DNA from: Litsea cubeba
Lineage: Eukaryota; Streptophyta; Magnoliopsida; Laurales; Lauraceae
Direction: 5' to 3'
DNA length: 64,000 nucleotides
Assembly (NCBI GenBank): GCA_012931725.1
Contig: CM022955.1
Coordinates: forward strand, 17,924,667 to 17,988,666
Shown here: positions 32,626-44,270 of the stretch, in pieces
Layout of the letters: each line of letters starts with the position of its first letter
Numbering within the stretch: position 1 is the stretch's first letter
Translations under genes and position numbers: made by a program
The notes under the pieces: model-generated
Databases searched by the model: none
Told to the model about the DNA's origin: nothing
What the model saw: only the letters and a program-made list of their open reading frames with translations

Positions 32626-33110
32626 GGGCCCGTAGCCTGAGACCTTCATGAGGCCGAACCTGCGTGAAGCGCGTAGCTAGCACGAGGGGACACCAACATG
32701 AGGTGGAGAACCGAGACATAACCAACTAGCTTTGGACCAGAGGTGTAGTCAACCGAGGAGCATAGCCTGAGTCCTTTATGAGACCGAACCTGCGTGAAGC
32801 GCGTAGCTGGCACGAGGGCAACATCAGCATAAGGTGGGGGCGCGTAGCCTGAGTCCTTCCTGAGGCCGAACCTGCGTGAAGCGCGTAGATCACATGAGGG
32901 CGACCCAGCATGAGGTGGAGAATCTGGCTCGTAGCTGAGACCGTCATGAGGCCGAACCTGCGTGAAGCACGTAGCTCGTACGAGGGCGACACCAGCATGA
33001 GGTGGAGAATCTGGCGCGTAGCCGAGACCATCATGAGGCCGAACCTACGTGAAGCGCGTAGCTCGCACGAGGGCGACACCAGCATGAGGTGGAGAATCTG
33101 GCGCGTAGCG
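32626..33110. repeat. Internal minisatellite, ~85-bp unit
   Basis: Repeats of CATGAGGCCGAACCTGCGTG, AAGCGCGTAGCTGGCACGAG and GGCGACACCAGCATGAGGTG. Related shorter GGTCGTACGATCGAAGCTGA repeats continue to about 33,530. Confidence 0.8.
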
Positions 33111-33990
33111 AGAATCTGGCGCTGCTGCCGCGATACACGAAGTTGAGATCTGGCACGTAGCCGAGATGCAAGAGATCGAGGTCTGGCGCGCGGCCGAGAT
33201 GCGGGTGGCCTGGATGACTAATGGTGGTAGAGGACCGTGCGATCAAGGCTGGCAGCAGAAGACCGTGCCGTCGAAATGACAGTAGAGGGTCGTACGATCG
33301 AAGCCGACAGTAGAGGGTCGTACCGGTGTCATCGAAGCTGACAGCAGAGAATCATGCCGTATGATGGTAGAGGATCATATGATCGAAGCTGATGGGCCAT
33401 CGAAGCTAAGAATGCCATAGGGGCTGATCACACCGTCGAAGCTGACAGCAGAGGACCGTGCCGGGAGACGGTAGAGGGTCGTACAATCAAAGCTGACGGG
33501 TGATCGAAGCTGAAGGATGATATGAGGCTTTAGCAGCCCCCCAAGCTAGAGGAGACTTCTGCCAAGCTGGGGACGTCTACCGAGCTGGGAGTGTCTGCGG
33601 CTGGAGGTACACGCCGAGCTGGGAATATCCGTCGAGCTGGAGATGTCTGCTGAGATAGAGATATCAGCTGAGCTAAAGACATCTGTCGAGATGGAGATCA
33701 CCTGGTTGCTTTCATAGAGGTCGAAGCATTCCAGAGCTCGGGCTTCATCTAGCTGAGGACCCTTCTGCCGGGAGAGCCCCAGTCAAAGGTTACCTCGTCG
33801 GGAAGGTGCTGTTGCCCCCTTAGAGGATGAACCTGACTGAGTTTCCGGCTTGTGGATGCTCGCTGGACCGGATCTTGCTCCGGACCTTTCTTATCGGAGG
33901 ATCGTCGTAAGTTGTGTTGACAACGCCAATGGTTCCTTTCCTTTTCTGGTTCTTTGAGGCATGGTGTTTGGGAAGATGACTTTTTGTCCG

Positions 33991-34010
33991 TTTCCCACAG
34001 ACGGCGACAA
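33991..34010 (-). other. Primer-binding-site-like sequence (minus strand)
   Basis: The minus strand reads TTGTCGCCGTCTGTGGGAAA just after the LTR end TTACA. Plant gypsy-type elements often carry GGCGCCGTCTGTGGGAA there; one base differs. Confidence 0.5.
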
Positions 34011-34011
34011 T

Positions 34012-34631
34012 TGTAAGTGCACAAAAATTCACAGACCCGGGGGGTAGTGTTCTTGAGACTCATTGAGGAGGACGAAGGCTGAAGCTCCTTGTTGATGATG
34101 GAAGAACCGATGCCTGAGAACCTGGAAGAGGGAGAAGAAACAGGTCAGAGGGCCCTGGCTATGAGCAGCGCAGGGCTCTCCGATGCCTAAGTCAGTATGA
34201 GAACTGGACAGTAGGATGGAGATTTGGAGAAGATGGAGTTTGGGCATGGCGTACCAGAGTTCTCTGCCCTTTGTTCTGAACAGTTGTTGAGTTTATATAG
34301 AAGAAGAGAGGAGGCAAGGAGGTGGTTGACTGTCTTTTCATAGCCCACCTTGTCAGGGGCACTAGGGAGGCGCGGTCCCATCGTAGCCTTCTCTTGCGTC
34401 TGTGGATGCCAATCTGTCAGGAAGCATGGGCGGCATGGGTGGCTGTCAGAGAGTATGGGTGGTGCCCTTGTCTTGTCGCACGTGTTGTAGCATGCTTGAT
34501 CGTCCATGGGAGGACAGCGGTCAGCCCCTGCCTTGGCTAGCTCTGGCATCCTGACCGAGGTCAGGGTGTGTTGCCGAGGTCGGGGAGCCGAGGTCGGGGG
34601 CGACCTTGACTTGGCTGGAGACCTCGCAGGG
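34012..34631 (-). repeat. 5' LTR of the minus-strand element, truncated
   Basis: It matches 30,830-31,431 apart from scattered substitutions and a duplicated GAGGTCGGGG piece. Similarity ends at CGCAGGGA, where unrelated AT-rich sequence begins. Confidence 0.7.
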
Positions 34632-34773
34632 ATATACGAATTTCATATCTTTGCAGATCTAGGATATTTGAATTTCATATCCTAAGATTTTTTAAATTAT
34701 CCAGCTTCATTTGTGTAACCCATGTCCTAATGACATTGCGCTTAGCGAAGTAGATGTAATAAGAGCAAAATTT

Positions 34774-34791
34774 ACACACACACACACACAC
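34774..34791. repeat. (CA)n microsatellite
   Basis: Nine CA units within TTTACACAC...CACTCGTG. Confidence 0.9.
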
Positions 34792-34898
34792 TCGTGTTTA
34801 GATAACTTCTTTGCGCCGGCATGAGTGCAACATTCATGCTTATACTACATTTATAAAGTGTCAGAGAGCAAAATGTGGCACACACCCACATTACATTA

Positions 34899-35040
34899 AA
34901 GGGATTTTTACCAAAAAAGTGTTCCTATACACAAATACAGTAGATTTAATCAGAAATACACAAAAATGCCCTTTTTGGTGTTCGTACGGTGATTTTTTAC
35001 TCTTTTGCCCTCTAATTATCGAACGATATCGTTTTCAATC
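34899..35040 (+). mobile_element. MULE-type terminal sequence, copy A (faces right)
   Basis: AAGGGATTTTTACCAAAAAA then GTGTTCC, TTTAATCAGAAATA, GGTGTTCGTACG, TTTGCCCTC and AACGATATCGTTTT. The complements of 46,431-46,568 and 48,475-48,617 have the same blocks in the same order. The length (~140 bp), AT content and position next to stranded gene exons fit a Mutator-like terminal inverted repeat. The outer 9 bp (ATTACATTA) do not match those of the other copies, so these are ends of different insertions or the duplication has decayed. Confidence 0.6.
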
Positions 35041-35098
35041 CCACCATTTTACCCTAAAAGCATCGAACGATTTCCTTCTCCTTTCTTCCCCAAACAAA

Positions 35099-35320
35099 AT
35101 GTTTGAAGACGTCGATTATGGCGATCACATTCATCTTATCCGGTCGAATTCGTCAAACTCCGAACCGAATTTGGAAGCTCCAAGATCTAAGAAGAGCGGG
35201 ATCACGGGTCTGTTGAAACAGTTGGATCGAAGGCTGGGATTTCTTCCTTCCTTTCTTCCTTTTCTAATCGAAATCTGGGATTTCTTCGGTTTTCGTTTGA
35301 TGGGGGTGGTTTCAAAATGA
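35099..35320 (+). pseudogene. Possible captured first exon, unidentified
   Basis: The frame begins with an ATG and reads MFEDVDYGDHIHLIRSNSSN, then KSGITGLLKQLDRRLGF. The polar N terminus and LLKQLDRR helix faintly recall plant CLC-f/CLC-e type chloride channel N termini, but there is no channel sequence and I would not name it on this. It starts only ~60 bp inside the MULE-type terminus, as a captured 5' exon would. Confidence 0.35.
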
Positions 35321-35325
35321 AATCT

Positions 35326-35620
35326 TTTCATTTGGAGCTAGATGGGATTGGGTATTTTCATATCTATTCAAACGGAGTTGATGTTGTTGTTCAGCCACAT
35401 CTTGGGGGGTTTTGTAATGGTGGGGTGATATTTGTTGGTAAAGGAAGAATATTTGTTGATAAAGGAAGAATCTTGCAGGTTGAATTGAATTCCTTGGGTC
35501 ATTTGACGGGGTGGTTTAAAAATGGGAATTTTCATTTGGGGTTTGATGGGTTAGGGTATTTTTGGATTGACTCACAAGGAGTCGATGTTGTTCAGCCACA
35601 TTTTGGGTTTTTTTTTTAAA
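35326..35620. repeat. Imperfect ~200-bp internal duplication
   Basis: TTTTCATTTGG, GATGGGATTGGGTATTTT, GGAGTTGATGTTG and GTTCAGCCACAT recur in order about 195 bp later. An open frame runs through it but has no recognisable domain; intron-like sequence is the simplest reading. Confidence 0.55.
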
Positions 35621-35776
35621 ATAGTATCAGACCTAGTGAATACATTGTGTCGTTGGATGCTTTAGCACAATATTCCTTCTATGGTTATGAAATCAAATTA
35701 TGGTTTGTTTATATATGAGATTTATATGGATAAATCATGAACTTAGAGGCTTTTTTGTTTTCAATTTGTTTTTTAG

Positions 35777-35849
35777 AAAAAGGGAGTTGTTTCAAGACCT
35801 TGCTCCAATGTTATGGCATTCTATTGGCACTATTGCTGCTCTCTTACAG
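35777..35849 (+). pseudogene. CNOT9/RCD1 (CAF40) internal exon fragment
   Basis: A 73-nt exon between a TTTTTTAG acceptor and an ACAG|GTTTGC donor reads KRELFQDLAPMLWHSIGTIA then ALLQ. This is the conserved KRELFxxLAPLLWxSFGTIAALLQ stretch near the start of CNOT9, the armadillo-repeat subunit of the CCR4-NOT deadenylase complex. Neighbouring CNOT9 exons (EIVSIYP and beyond) are absent, so it is a single stranded exon. Confidence 0.7.
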
Positions 35850-36398
35850 GTTTGCTTTCTTTCTCATTGCTCCTCCAGATTTGAAAAAAAGAGGATATTC
35901 TATAATGTAACGTAGAAGTGATGGCCATTGTAATTATTTTCTTGCTGCAGTTGTTATCATAACTATTACTAACGAAACTTGATATTTTCAAATCCAATGG
36001 CATGTTTGTACTTGACACTTTTCCCTGCAGTTGTTATGAAGCGAATTGTTTCTTGCGCTTAAGTCATTTTCTTATCATTGAGAAAGTTTGAAATTTTTTT
36101 AGCGTTCACTCCCAAACTCTATATACAATGCAATTTTTCTCAAAACAATCAACTGTTGTACATTTTTCTTTATACAATAAGGATTCATGTTTCAATGTAT
36201 TGAGGCAAACCGAAAAAATCATGTGTTGTTCTCCTGTTTATGAAACTTGATTGTGTTTGCATTACTGTATGCCTATACATTTAATCTTCCCATAATTCTA
36301 AGTTATTATTTGATCATCACATGAGCTCAAGAGCCTTTGAGCTACCAGGCCATGTTATGATTTTTTTTATACTGTACTCTGTTCTTTATTAGGGCATG

Positions 36399-36511
36399 GA
36401 TTTCAAAGGCAATGCCCACATCTACTTATCTTAGTGTCCATTTATTTATATTGCAAAAGATTTCTATTTTCACTAAGATAAGTAGATGTGGGCTCTATTG
36501 CCTTTGAAATC
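36399..36511. repeat. Near-perfect hairpin, ~40-bp arms, ~35-nt loop
   Basis: GATTTCAAAGGCAAT plus CACATCTACTTATCTTAGTG on the left is matched by the reverse complement at 36,471-36,511, with only a 3-nt indel between the two blocks. No flanking target duplication is obvious. Confidence 0.8.
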
Positions 36512-37189
36512 ATACTCTTGTAATGTATTGGCATGGTTACAGGGAGATGAGCTTTTGAAGGAAAAAATTTATATAAAGGGTGCCTTCTACATGCTTGTAT
36601 AACAGAGAATAAAAGTTCGGGGAAGTTGAAGAGAAAATGCATTTCAAGAATGTGGAAACAGCTCTAGATAAACAAGCGCCCATTTTGTATCCCATCCACA
36701 TGCATACAGAAAGACCCACACCAATTTGATATTGAGTTCTAAAAAACCACCCTCTTGATCTGTTTTGCTCATTTGCAATTTGCATGATACTTTTGGACTG
36801 GTTATCTAAGGGTCTTTTTGGATGATGAGAAGAAGTTGATTAATTGATGGAGAAATGGAGAAAGCTGTCCTCTGTTCAAATCTGTTTTGCTCATTTGCTT
36901 TGATCATTTTTCTTTCTTCGTTGGTTAATTCTGACTTGGTGTCAGTCAGATGCTGCCAACTTCTTGAGATATCTATATGGTAACTTGTAATTACTTTTGT
37001 TAAAATCCTCATCTAAATACCCACCTATTTTAAAGACTATAATAATGTTTGTTCAAATGTTAGTGGACCATGTCCTATTTTTTACCATGCACTCAGTGTA
37101 AGAAATTCTTTAAAGATGAACCATTAGTAAATGTTGTTGCTCATAATTCAGTTTCTATAAGTCATTTCAATAGCACAGTTGCATAAGAT

Positions 37190-37243
37190 GCACACATATT
37201 CTAATATGTTATCTATGCACACATATTCTAATATGTTATCTAT
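37190..37243 (+). repeat. 27-bp tandem duplication
   Basis: GCACACATATTCTAATATGT followed by TATCTAT occurs twice in direct succession. Confidence 0.85.
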
Positions 37244-37331
37244 CTACTTCCATTTCATCCTCTAAAGTATGTTAAAATGGCATCTTGAGGCGGGTACTTT
37301 AGTAAGTTCTGGTCTTATGTTTCTTTGGCAG

Positions 37332-37435
37332 GTCCCTAAGCTTCTATTGCACATAATTTTTTCCAATGCCCGGTTCTCTATAAGGATTGATGGAAAGCTT
37401 GAACTTGTAGTGGATCCATATCAAATTCTAGAAAG
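37332..37435 (+). pseudogene. DUF616 (TOD1/MUCI70-type) glycosyltransferase exon fragment
   Basis: A 104-nt exon between TTTGGCAG and GAAAG|GTACA reads VPKLLLHIIFSNARFSIRID then GKLELVVDPYQILE(R). Plant MUCI70/TOD1-like proteins, Golgi enzymes linked to pectin synthesis, carry PKLLxHRLFPNARFSLWIDGKLELVVDPYQILER with the same exon boundary sense. Here W is R and P is S, and no adjoining exon is present. It is a stranded exon in the same interval as the CNOT9 piece. Confidence 0.72.
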
Positions 37436-40257
37436 GTACATTTTGCAAAAGATCTTTTTTTCCCTACAAACCTTGTATGAATTTCATGTATGATCAATAT
37501 TGTAGTGTTTTAGTGATTTAAATGAAAGCAGAACTACCATATGGCCCTAATAATGTGTTGCAGACACATGTTAAAGAAAGCCCACCTTCCATTAATTATA
37601 TTGGGTCTCACTTTCTCATCAGAAACACCCCCCCTACTCTTTTTTTTTTCGCTGCTGCTGCTGGTTTTTGTGTGTACGTTGGGGGCTGGGGCGTAGTGTT
37701 TTATTGGTATTTGGTATACCTAACTTATCATAGTCTACCCTTAGGCTATTTTTTTCCTATTAGGGACTGGATTTGATACCCCTTGTGGACTGAGTTTCGG
37801 CTAGATTTATTAATTCAATTGCCTTTGGCTTGTGGGCCCTCCAATTTGCATCAGAATGCATGAAGAAAGTAGGGTTGGTAGGTGATTCTTTCAGAAATGA
37901 GGAGCATTATGTGAAATAGATGTATGAAATGTGGAAGGTCGGGTTGGCTACTTGGTTGGTTACAAGATAAGATTTCATGGGGTTTGCATTTTGGATGTTT
38001 TAACCGAGTGGGTATGGTGGCTGGCAAGTTTGAGCAAAAAACTTGTTTGTAGAGTAGTGACTTTTATTTAGATTTGATTGTTACGATTACTCTCTGTGGA
38101 CTATCTTTGATACATTTTTTTGTTACGATTACTGGTTTATATTTTAACCCTTTACATCAAATCGCTGAAAGTAACTTTTGAAAGTTTTTTTCCTCTCACT
38201 GCCTCCCTCTATAACCTTTCCTATATCCTTTCTCCACCATTTATAGTTGTATACAAGCCATCTCCATGACCATTTGACAAAGTCCACAGCATAATGTCAC
38301 AATAAAAATATTCTCTGTAACCAAATCAGTGCAATAATTAGTAGTTACTCATTATAAGTACCGCATGCATTTCAAAATGGTTTAACTTAAACATGAGTTC
38401 AACAAATTTCAATTTATAGCCTTATGTAATAACTAGGTTTACTCAACTTAAGTACTGCATGCATTTGAAAATGATCTAACTTCAATGCCAGTTCAAGAAA
38501 CTTCAATTTATTGCCTCATGTAATAACTAGGCTTAATGACATTGGATTATAAATTCCTTTGGAGGTGGGTTTAGTTTGATCAATTTGTGTTAGTTCCTAT
38601 GTTAGAAAACAACTCAGTAGATGGTAATTGAATTTTATTCTTTGGTATAGCTTTTCATTGTTCTTTTTCTAAAATAAAATTGTTGCCTTTTTCTTGGTTT
38701 TACGTCTTTTTTTTTTAGAAAATGGTGACTGAGATTCTTGGTTTTACATCTTCACCCGAATCAAGTAACATAAGCTTAGAAAAAACACAGTAAAAAAGTG
38801 ACGAATTGTTTGCCTTTGTTATACTCACAATTTTCTCTGTTTCTATTCTAGCCACTGCCATTTCAAGTATCTATTGGCAATTGGAATTTTTTATTTGTTA
38901 TAAGATTGAGTGTTGGGAAGTCTGTTTTCCAATTTATTTTGTTTTACCTTTAGGCTCTAATCTTTGTCCCTAGGTAATGTGGCACCAAGTGATGACTAAA
39001 TTTGAGGAAAAAAGATTTGTCTTCATGGAAAATACAATTCTTATCCTTCAGAGGATAATTCACCCTTGTTAGAGCTACTCTTTCCAATTTACCTATGTCT
39101 TCTTTCTTTATGTTCTCATTCTAGATGCTTTAGTTGTAAGACAATTGTAGGGAGTTTAAAAAAAATCATATGCGAAGGTACTTACGAGAAAGTAACTTCT
39201 TACGTGTTGGAAAGACAGGAGAAACCAAAGAGGAGAAGGTGTTGGGGGTAGGGAATTTGTGTAAAGATACACAAATTGGGCATTGCCAAGTTAATGGTGT
39301 TGGAGATTTGGAGAAGAGAAAGCAGCATGTTGGAGAAAGGTTTCTGCTTGTAAATATGGGAGGAGACTGCGAGAGAGGAGTTCGGGATAAAGAGGGAGAA
39401 GGTGAAATGTGCTCACAGAATTGCATCCCATTACCAGGATGGGGATGAGTTATGTATGTTGGGTGTTAGGTTTAAGATAGGGCTGAGGAATATAGTACTT
39501 ATCTAGAATGGCTTGAGTGTAGTGGAGGGGTGTTCGAGTTAAGATTTTAGTGTTGTTTAGGGCTCTTGCTAAGACAAAGTTTTCAGTGAGCAAGTGCTGT
39601 GAATGGTTAGAACTTAGAAGGGAAACTGTTTTGTTGTCCATAGATGAGACTACTGTTGGTTTACTCTAGATTATGGGTACAATGTTAGCATAGACCATAC
39701 ACATTCTATGTTCCTAGTGATCTTGTTGACTGTCCGAGTGTCAGGACCAGTGGATCTACCAAAAGGAGCTATCTTCCCTTCTTCAGTTTGATTTTTTTTT
39801 CTTTCTTTCTACCAAGTTCATATTAATAAAAAAAATATTTTTTAGAATTATTTTGGTGGATAGAGTGCATGACTTGTAGATGACCCAATCAAAGAGGAGA
39901 GCCTTAATCTGATAAATCCTTCTTTACTGATTACGTGGGGCAAGATCTACTTAATTATATAGTGTCTTGGAGGTATGGTTCACTTCTTTGAATTGGGATC
40001 TTTAGTGATTGAGTGGGAGAAGATGAGCAAGACAATAGACTGCTAAACTACAAGTATTGAATTTGTTTTCAGTTATAGTGATTACAATAGACTGTTGGAT
40101 AAGACCCTTTGATTTTTTAGTGATTACAGAGGCAGTGCATTGCTTATTGTAACATCATCTTGGAACACCTCTTTCTAATGGTGCCACCTGTATTGATTAT
40201 CTTTTTCTATCTTTTAATTTGCATCTTTGCCAATTTTGATTCTTGAACTGGCTTTGG
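37436..40257. other. No gene; contains a ~100-bp tandem duplication
   Basis: AT-rich. At 38,334-38,532 two copies share AAGTACYGCATGCATTT, AAATTTCAATTTAT/AAACTTCAATTTAT and ATGTAATAACTAGG. Open frames at 39,066-39,448 on both strands show no domain and are considered chance. Confidence 0.5.
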
Positions 40258-40332
40258 CAGGATTATCATTGTTCCGGCTGATGTCACTTCTAATGGTCAA
40301 GTTATGGATACGAACAGAGGATAATGAAGTAA

Positions 40333-40407
40333 CAAGCAACATGCTTCCATTGCAAGAAGCGTGGTCATAATAGACAGACATGTAGAGATCCACCTCCACG
40401 AGGATGA
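40333..40407 (+). pseudogene. MULE transposase C-terminal zinc knuckle remnant
   Basis: Reads QATCFHCKKRGHNRQTCRDP then PPRG and a stop. CxxC-x4-H-x4-C is the zinc knuckle that ends MuDR-type transposases (usually CSxCGxxGHNxxTC). No transposase core lies upstream. A sister copy sits on the minus strand at 43,264-43,355. Confidence 0.6.
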
Positions 40408-40789
40408 ATCGTCATTTTCTTCCTATTTGGGATGAGATATAACTTCAACTTGTCCACATCGTTGTTTAGATTTGAAATGTTGAAGCCAACATATGGAAGC
40501 AGATCAAGCGGTCCTTATCGGGTATCATTTGTATGAGGGAGGAATTGCTCTCTATTTGAAGTCAATCTACTTGTAAAGGGTGTATGACCTTCGTGTGCTA
40601 GAATAATTATTCGGTTCCAAACAATTTGAAATAAATGCCATTTGAGTCTACCCTCTTCAACTCCATGTTTCCAACCCATTTGTCATGTAAAAAAGCCTGT
40701 TCTGGTTTTGTTCTTTATCTCGAATCAGTTTTTCAATGCCTTGTACTGAAATTGATGTTTGTGGAGCAATTGTGTTGCAGAGATTAGTG

Positions 40790-40910
40790 GTTTTTAAATT
40801 TTTTTTATAATGATATTGTTACAATCCTTTAGACTCTTTTTCTCCAATTTTTTGCCGTTCATTAACGAGATTGACCATGACTATATATTGAGATACATAA
40901 ACCAGGAAAA
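40790..40910. repeat. Diverged copy of the 143-bp palindrome repeat
   Basis: TAATGATATTGTTACAATCC, then TTTTTCTCCAATTTTTTGCC and TATATATTGAGATACATAAA follow the order of the 143-bp unit at 42,335 with many substitutions. Confidence 0.55.
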
Positions 40911-42334
40911 AGGATCCTATCTCTACATGATAAACGAGCTCACATCTCTCACCAACTATAAAATGCATGACTAGAAAACAAAGGAAAAGGGGATAAATCA
41001 GCGTATCAAGTTGATTTGGAAAATGTCAGTTCCTTGTTTTCTTCACATTGTGTAGGTTTACTTTTTTGTGCCACAACTCCAAAAAGAGAAATCCGATTGA
41101 CTTTATTTTTGAGATGCATAAAGCAATAAGAAAGACTCATTGTTCCATTGAAAATTTATTTTTCAAATCTTACCAAACTCTGCATAGATAAATTACATTT
41201 TTCATGGTTCATAATTGTGTGTTGTGGGTCTTGGCATTGGTTTAACTAGTTGCCACACCGTGCCTTACTAGGTGATACTCTTGCCTTAATAGGTGATACT
41301 TCTATCTTGTCAAATTCTCTTATCTATCTTGTCAAATTCTCTTATCATTAATTCTTCCACATTTGTCACTACTACAGATCAAATCGGGAGAGGCTGGATT
41401 CAATCTAGTATTGTAGATAACTTGTAAAAGGCGAAACTTGTATTTCCGCCTATTTATTATTCATGGTTGATCATGTCAACCCAAACCCAAAGCATTGTTC
41501 TCATATAGTTAAATTGGTAAGCAATGTACAAGCATTAGTTAAAGCTCGTAATTAAAAGACGCATAAAAAACATTTATAAGACCTCAATTCCCATAGAGGT
41601 CAAATTTGTCCGATTCATGATGATGAGTATGAAAGTGATATAGACTCCCACAACTTTCTAGTGAAAATGTGTATTGACTTTGACAACTTTTTAGTGAAAT
41701 GTGTATTGACTTTGACACCTTACATTGTTTTCATATTTTTTTTGCATCTCAATATAAGGTCATCATTATTTTCGCTGTTGGTTGGACACCTCTTTGATGG
41801 GCCAGAACATGATAAACAATGTTATACAAGATCTCAATGACCATGTCAATACAAGTCTATCATTTTTTTCTTTGGTTTGTTCGGTTTTTAATTCACGACA
41901 GTTCATTGTAATGCACTTTATTAAGATAACATTTACCAACACCATAGGTTATAGTGTTCTCTTAGATGGAAAGTAATATCCAACATTACACTAAAACGCA
42001 ACTTGACCCAGTGTTATGTCAAAATGGCAGAAAAGTGATGCCATGAACCAAAGCATAAGAATTGTAGAAACAAAAATAAAAATTATTTATTCATTCACGA
42101 TTCACACTTCAAATTAATATCAGAAGTCAAGTATCATATCAAAAAGTAATTTGCGGTGACTCTCCACATGTTAAACGAGCTCATGTCCCTCACCAACCAT
42201 AAAAAACTACACTAGGAACCAAAAGAAAATGGGATAAAACAGCGTAGTAAGGTAAAATCACAGGCCTAACATTATATGAAGTTGAATTCCTACTCATACG
42301 AACTTGAATTTTGTATGTGACGTCTTTTTTCGAT

Positions 42335-42565
42335 AACGATATCGTTACCATCATTTATAGTTTTTTCATCAATTTTTTGTGTCAAAAAATAAAAAAGGAT
42401 AGACTTTCTATTGAGATGCATAAACAATAATAAAGACTCACTGTTCCACTCGAAATTTAGTTTTCAAAATTAACATAACGATATCGTTACAATTATTTAT
42501 AGGTTCTTTGCCCATTTTTCTGATCCAACAAGTAAATAAGAAGGTCTTTATAATGGGGTGCTTAT
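42335..42565. repeat. 143-bp palindrome-centred repeat, two units
   Basis: AACGATATCGTT at 42,335-42,346 and again at 42,477-42,488. Each is followed by ATTTATAG and a TTCATC/TTTGCCCATTTTT block, with TTGAGATGCATAAAC and AAAGACTCA after the first. The palindrome extends to 14 bp (TAACGATATCGTTA) in the first unit. Confidence 0.8.
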
Positions 42566-43263
42566 CGGATTTAGCTCAGAAATGCATTTTCCTAATAGGT
42601 TTGAGTTTGAGTCAGTTTTGATTCTGTCATTTATCTCCATATATATGTCTGAAAAATATTCTATAAATGTGCAGATGTGACTATGGCATATTCATGATTG
42701 CATTTCCCGATTGCTTGCTTAAGTGTCGACCGTTGACCATCACAGATGCACGGATGTGGTACTACCAGTCAAAATATTGTCGTTGATATTTATGCTCGGC
42801 AATGGAGGCTCGATGGCTACAAAGTATCTGATTACGAAGTGAACTTGTTTTCATGATAAAAAAAATGTGAGAGGAGACTTCCTTTTTTCCACATGAATGT
42901 ACACACTGAGATTTAGTGTTATGAATTTAATGTAACAGTTACATTGTATATAGTCTGTAAACATTTTGGATTGGAAAGAAATGAATGGAATGCAATGTAA
43001 TGATATGCTGAGTCAATTGAAAGAAATCTTCGGGTCTGGTATGCAAAGAACTGATAGATAACACAAATACCCCATATGGAAGGTGCCGGTATACAAATTT
43101 TTTTCAAATTATCATATCCAAACTTCGCTATTGGTTTGGGTCTATACATCAATATATACACATGACGTTCTCCCATAATTATCCAGAGCTACATCCAAAA
43201 TAATGAGAACAATATGTTGTACCACCATAAACAAGTATTTATACCAAGCCCGGAAAATATGAT

Positions 43264-43355
43264 TCATCCCCTTGAAGGTGGATCTCTACATGTCTGTATA
43301 TTATGACCATGCTTCTTGCAATGGGAGCATGTAACATGTTTCCTCATCCTGTCCT
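43264..43355 (-). pseudogene. MULE transposase C-terminal zinc knuckle remnant
   Basis: The minus strand reads RKHVTCSHCKKHGHNIQTCR then DPPSRG and TGA. It is closely similar to the plus-strand copy at 40,333, but less broken just upstream. The DDE catalytic part is missing. Sequence further upstream on the minus strand (to 43,530, reading DWRPESESFRDEG) recurs at about 56,605 on the plus strand and may derive from the same transposon gene. Confidence 0.65.
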
Positions 43356-43489
43356 CTGTTCACCAGCTTGAAGGATCATTGGCAATGCATCATCTGGGCC
43401 CTCCATTTATTCATATGATGGTGCTGCCCTTTGATTCCTGGCCATTGGTTGGATAGATTCCTTTCCACTTTGAAGGAACTAGACCCATG

Positions 43490-44270
43490 CCTTCATCCCT
43501 GAAGCTCTCAGACTCTGGCCTCCAATCACAAAAAAGAAAAAGAAAAGAAGAGGTCAAATATGATATATAGGAATTGAAAATGAAATAATAGTAAATTGTG
43601 TTTAATACGAAAAAGAAAGGCAAAGGGTCAATGGTACTTGTCATCTTCTTTTGTTAGCACCAATCAATCAAGTACCCCACACATAACTTTAGGCTTTCAG
43701 ATTAGTAAAAAAAGGTGGAGCATTGCAGTACAAAATTACAAAGACATGATGGGTGCAACAAACATAAAAACATTTTAGTAGTGCAGCATTAACGATGAAC
43801 CCAATCAATTTATAGATCCCATAAGTAAGGTTAAGAATAGCAACAAACATAAGAAAAAAATATTTTATAATTGCAGATGGAATAATCTATAGATGGTTTT
43901 TAGGGGGGGGGGAGGGGGAGAAATCTTTAAGAACTTGAATTCCTACTCATACGAACCTGAATTTTGTGCCCAATATTTTTTTTTTGATAACGATATCGTT
44001 ACCATCATTTATAGTTTCTTCATCCATTTTTTGTGTCCAACAAGAAAATAATTGTGACTTTATATTGAGATGCATAAACAATAAGAAAGACTCACGATTT
44101 CACTCAAAGTCTAGTTTTCAAAAATCTTTGATAACGAAATCGTTACAATTATTTATAGCTTCTTCGCCCATTTTTTGTCTCCAACAACAAAATGACAATG
44201 ACTTTATACTGGGGTGCATTTTCCTACTAAGTACCATATATGAAGCTCTAATCAACTGTGTTGATTGAAT
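43490..44270 (-). repeat. Long dispersed repeat, left arm (inverted copy at 55,950-56,645)
   Basis: About 780 bp that reappears in opposite orientation 11.7 kb away, including GGCCAGAGTCTGAGAGCTTC, AAAGGCAAAGGGTC, AAGACATGATGGGTGCAACA, CTACTCATACGAACCTGAAT and the 143-bp units. Identity is high by eye. It is probably a decayed non-autonomous MULE. Confidence 0.8.
43985..44255. repeat. 143-bp palindrome-centred repeat, two units
   Basis: AACGATATCGTT at 43,989-44,000 and AACGAAATCGTT at 44,133-44,144, 144 bp apart, with the same TTCATCCATTTTTTGTGTCC and TATTGAGATGCATAAACAAT blocks between. Confidence 0.82.

Larger units (their letters stand above)
30830..34631 (-). mobile_element. Non-autonomous LTR element (LARD-like), 5'-truncated, minus strand
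   Basis: Two direct repeats of ~0.6 kb (30,830-31,431 and 34,012-34,631) enclose ~2.6 kb of tandem repeats with no gag or pol motif. Orientation is minus: a TCTATATAAACTC promoter lies in each repeat on that strand, and a GTCGCCGTCTGTGGGAAA primer-site-like sequence follows the right copy. On the minus strand the left LTR probably begins after the G-rich AGCTGGGGGGC tract, at TGTGTGGGGATATTT (31,684), which makes it ~855 bp. The right-hand (5') LTR would then lack its first ~250 bp, which explains the missing target duplication. Confidence 0.7.

Noticed and set aside
39066..39448. Gene on either strand around 39.2 kb
   Set aside because: Two overlapping opposite frames without motifs or splice context.
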